A DNA stretch of 7,512 nt, taken from NCBI GenBank assembly GCA_938042265.1, contig CALIRN010000007.1, forward strand, positions 1 through 7,512. Reading direction: 5' to 3'. A program made the translations under genes and the position numbers. The notes beneath the pieces are model-generated. The model saw only the letters and a program-made list of their open reading frames with translations. It did not search any database and was not told where the DNA came from. The stretch is from an uncultured Eubacteriaceae bacterium (GTDB lineage Bacteria > Bacillota > Clostridia > Lachnospirales > CAG-274). Position 1 is the first letter of the stretch. Each line of letters opens with the position of its first letter. Positions 4,881 through 7,512 of the stretch are shown piece after piece.

Positions 4881-7512
4881 ATGAAAATAAACAAAATCAA
4901 AAGATTGGCGGCGGCTGTGCTGACCGTTTTATTCTGTGTGCCTCCTGCAGGTGCGATGGCGGCAAGTGGAGATCTGCTTTATGAGGATAAGGACATACAG
5001 ACAATTACAGAGGGTGTAACGTACGAAAAAAGCTCGCGTCTTTATAAAGCGGGTTGGATGGATGTATATGTGCTTACAATTGACGCACAGAATGACAATG
5101 TCGAGTTTGATGTAATGCAGAGTACGGGAGAATTTGGCTTAAAGCAGTCAGTACTGCAGATGGCAAAGGATAACAACCTGCTTGCGGCGGTAAATGCGGA
5201 CTTTTTCGGCAGCGGCAATCCCTTCAGCTCCATGGGACAGGTTGCGGAGGACGGAAAAATGCAGTCTGCGCAAAACTATTATAATGGCAGCGAAAATAAG
5301 TATGCGGGCTTTTTTGTGGATACCGCAGGCGTACCCTTTATTGATTACGTAAAATCCACAATGGGTTTTTACGCAGGCTCAAATGCGGCCTTTGAAATGG
5401 GTGCAAAAAATAAAATAACCAACTTTGCAAAGCCCGTATATTTTGACCGCTTTGCAATGACTGATACCGCACAGCTTGACAAGAGAGTACCTAACCTTAG
5501 TAAAATAGTGGTTGAAAACGGCGTTATTACCAAGCTCAGCGCTTCGGGAGAAACGGTTGCAATACCCGAAAACGGTTACATTATTGTTATGAATGAGGCT
5601 ACAAGAAATGCTAAAATGGGCTATTATCTTGTAGGTATGAAGGTTACATTTAATGAAAGCAATACCTTTGTTTTTCGTCCATCAAAAACCATGAGCAATA
5701 TCCTCGCAGGAGTAACGGGCGGCGGTGAGCTGCTGCGTAACGGCACAGTGGTAGAGCAGGGGCTTATTATAGGTAAAAACTCAAGAAATCCACGTACCCT
5801 TATAGGTGTTAATCAGGATAAAACAAAGGTAATTATTATGTGTATCGACGGACGTACCAACGGTATAGGTGCTACCCATGTGGAGGCTGCCAACCTTATG
5901 AAGGAGTACGGTGCGTGGGATGCAATACACTTTGACGGCGGCGGCTCAACTACCATGGCTGCAAGAGAAGAAAATACATCCTCACTTTCCGTTGTAAATG
6001 TTCCCAGTGAGGGCAGCCAGAGGCTTGTGGCAAACGGCTTTGGCGTACGTTCCGTAGGTACTGATAAGGAGCTTGCGTCCCTTAATGTAGTCCTTGCCGA
6101 CAGTGAGGATAATTATCTGTTTAACGGTGTTAAATCGGCATTTTATGTGTATGGCTATGACGGAAACCATAACCCTGTTGAGGTAGATAAAAGTAAGCTG
6201 GAGCTGTTTTCCACAATAGACGGAACATGGCAGGATAATTATTTTACTCCAAATACAACGGGCACAGGCACCATTACGGCTAAAATAGGCAGCATTACAG
6301 GCAGCCTTGATGTAAGGGTGCTTAAGGGTGCAAACAATATTACCGTTTCCGCCAACACTCCCGTGTTAAGCATAGGGCAGTCAACTCAGCTTGTTACAAA
6401 CTGTGTAAATGCTGACGGATACCGACTTGCCGCAGGTGCAAGCACAATTAACTATTCCGTTGATAATGAGGAGGTCGGTATTGTTGAAAACGGCTACTTT
6501 ATTGCCAAGGGTGATGGTCTGGCAACAATTACTGCAGAGGTAAACGGCTTTACAGGTACCGCAAAGGTTGCCGTAGGCAAAACCCTGCAGTCTGTTTACG
6601 GCTTTGAAAATGCAGGTGACACCTACAATATGCTTTACTTCCCTGAGGAGGAGGGCATAAAGGGCGGTGCCGTTATTTCCAGCCTTACTGCATCACAGGG
6701 TACAATGAGTACAAGAATTGATTATCTTTTTGCGGACAACAAGACAACTACACAATGTGTATATGCAAGCCTTGCAAAGCCTGTTACACTGCCTGCCAAT
6801 ACCGCGGATATAGTTATTGATTATAAGGGTGACGGCACAGGCAATATGCTCAAGGCGCAGATTAAGGACAGCTCAAATAAGTATTACAATATAGAAATAA
6901 CTCCCGAAATGACGGACAGTGAATGGCATACTGCACAGACGGCGCTGCCGGATGGAGCTACACAGCCCGTTACGGTTGAAAAGCTTTATGTAGCGGCGCT
7001 TTCCACAAGCGGCAGCAATGTAAGAGGTACGGTTTATGTAGATAATATATGTGCAATGGTGCCTGCTCACACGCCTGAGGCGGTTTCCTCCTATTTTGTG
7101 GATTATATGAATAAGGACCTGTCACAGGTAACAACAGGTGTTGAGGATATTGCAATTTTCGGACAGACAGGCGTCTATACGGCATCAGACAAGGATGCTG
7201 TTATGAACAATATCCTTGCAAAAATGGCGGCGGGCTCCAGAGCTATGATATTTACGGGCAGTACCAGCGTTAAAAATTCAACGGGAGTTGTTGCCGTAAG
7301 TTGGGACAACAAGTATGCTACCAACGGCACGGAAAACTTTGATATAATCAACCTTGCCACAGGCAACGGCTGTATAAGGACCTCCAGTCCCGACCAGTGG
7401 AGATGGTTACAGGGATATTTGACAATGTCGCAAAAAAATAATATTATTATAAATATGGATAAGTATATATGGGGCAGCGGCTCCTCGGCGCTTACCGATG
7501 CAAAGGAGGCAC
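4881..7512 (+). CDS. Secreted multidomain phosphodiester glycosidase (NAGPA family), 3' end outside the window
   Basis: 877 codons are visible with no stop. A signal peptide covers 1-27 (KINKIKR, hydrophobic core, AMA before the cut). Residues about 40-395 are a NAGPA-type domain: VNADFF (104-109), TGGGE (279-283), CIDGRTNGIG (321-330), HFDGGGSTTM (350-359, family signature) and NVPSEGSQR (373-381). Mammalian NAGPA removes GlcNAc from a GlcNAc-phosphate-mannose phosphodiester; bacterial relatives are thought to cut sugar phosphodiesters on surface glycans or teichoic acids, but the substrate here is unknown. Two Ig-like (Big-type) beta modules follow (about 397-481 and 485-566), then a probable jelly-roll, carbohydrate-binding-like domain (about 568-726, ending TVYVDNIC). 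The part from 735 on (DIAIFGQTG at 756-764, DQWRWLQGYL further on) resembles a calcineurin-like phosphoesterase without obvious metal ligands. The ATG has AGAGGTG 6 bases upstream, and the gene has its own promoter. Confidence 0.92.
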   Translation, partial: MKINKIKRLAAAVLTVLFCVPPAGAMAASGDLLYEDKDIQTITEGVTYEKSSRLYKAGWMDVYVLTIDAQNDNVEFDVMQSTGEFGLKQSVLQMAKDNNLLAAVNADFFGSGNPFSSMGQVAEDGKMQSAQNYYNGSENKYAGFFVDTAGVPFIDYVKSTMGFYAGSNAAFEMGAKNKITNFAKPVYFDRFAMTDTAQLDKRVPNLSKIVVENGVITKLSASGETVAIPENGYIIVMNEATRNAKMGYYLVGMKVTFNESNTFVFRPSKTMSNILAGVTGGGELLRNGTVVEQGLIIGKNSRNPRTLIGVNQDKTKVIIMCIDGRTNGIGATHVEAANLMKEYGAWDAIHFDGGGSTTMAAREENTSSLSVVNVPSEGSQRLVANGFGVRSVGTDKELASLNVVLADSEDNYLFNGVKSAFYVYGYDGNHNPVEVDKSKLELFSTIDGTWQDNYFTPNTTGTGTITAKIGSITGSLDVRVLKGANNITVSANTPVLSIGQSTQLVTNCVNADGYRLAAGASTINYSVDNEEVGIVENGYFIAKGDGLATITAEVNGFTGTAKVAVGKTLQSVYGFENAGDTYNMLYFPEEEGIKGGAVISSLTASQGTMSTRIDYLFADNKTTTQCVYASLAKPVTLPANTADIVIDYKGDGTGNMLKAQIKDSSNKYYNIEITPEMTDSEWHTAQTALPDGATQPVTVEKLYVAALSTSGSNVRGTVYVDNICAMVPAHTPEAVSSYFVDYMNKDLSQVTTGVEDIAIFGQTGVYTASDKDAVMNNILAKMAAGSRAMIFTGSTSVKNSTGVVAVSWDNKYATNGTENFDIINLATGNGCIRTSSPDQWRWLQGYLTMSQKNNIIINMDKYIWGSGSSALTDAKEA

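Noticed and set aside
4896..4940. Lipoprotein signal (Cys19 in the glycosidase signal peptide)
   Set aside because: The residues before Cys19 (VLF) do not fit a lipobox, and a normal AMA cleavage site lies at residues 25-27.
1..7512. Mobile element, CRISPR array, tRNA, rRNA or riboswitch
   Set aside because: No transposase or integrase, no repeat-spacer pattern, no cloverleaf or rRNA-like stretch, and no intergenic region is long enough (the largest is 213 bases) or structured enough beyond the terminators described.

Overview
The window reads as ordinary chromosomal DNA of a low-to-moderate GC Gram-positive bacterium, most likely a Clostridia (Bacillota) gut or anaerobe lineage. The grounds are strong AGGAGG-type ribosome binding sites, canonical sigma-A promoters with 17-base spacers, single-membrane cell-envelope proteins (a LysM/G5 protein and a signal-peptide-bearing phosphodiester glycosidase), and a bacterial ADP-glucose-type glycogen synthase. 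The genus cannot be fixed from the sequence alone.

Layout from left to right. Bases 1-102 hold a possible last 14 codons of a plus-strand gene and a perfect 10-bp hairpin terminator that sits between it and glgA. Bases 103-1542 (minus) encode glycogen synthase GlgA. A 132-base AT-rich divergent intergenic region follows, carrying the glgA promoter and a weaker candidate promoter for the next gene. Bases 1675-3441 (plus) encode an M3-family oligoendopeptidase F. A 104-base gap with two overlapping candidate promoters leads to 3546-4667 (plus), a membrane-anchored LysM plus G5 protein. It resembles the non-catalytic front of clostridial M23 peptidoglycan hydrolases but stops before any peptidase domain. 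Two rho-independent terminators in tandem (4674-4761) close that unit. A clean promoter at 4810-4838, with a 16-bp near-palindrome over the predicted start site, drives a large secreted phosphodiester glycosidase (NAGPA family). This gene starts at 4881 and runs off the right end of the window.

The genes do not form one obvious pathway. GlgA makes storage polysaccharide, PepF trims peptides in the cytoplasm, and the last two act at or outside the membrane, probably on cell wall or surface glycans. Each transcription unit has its own start signals, so they look like neighbours and not one operon, although pepF could read through into the LysM-G5 gene because no good terminator separates them. 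I see no mobile element, CRISPR array, tRNA, rRNA or defence system, and nothing that amounts to a new multi-gene system. The points worth a second look are the missing peptidase domain in the LysM-G5 protein, the multidomain tail of the glycosidase, and several small regulatory structures.
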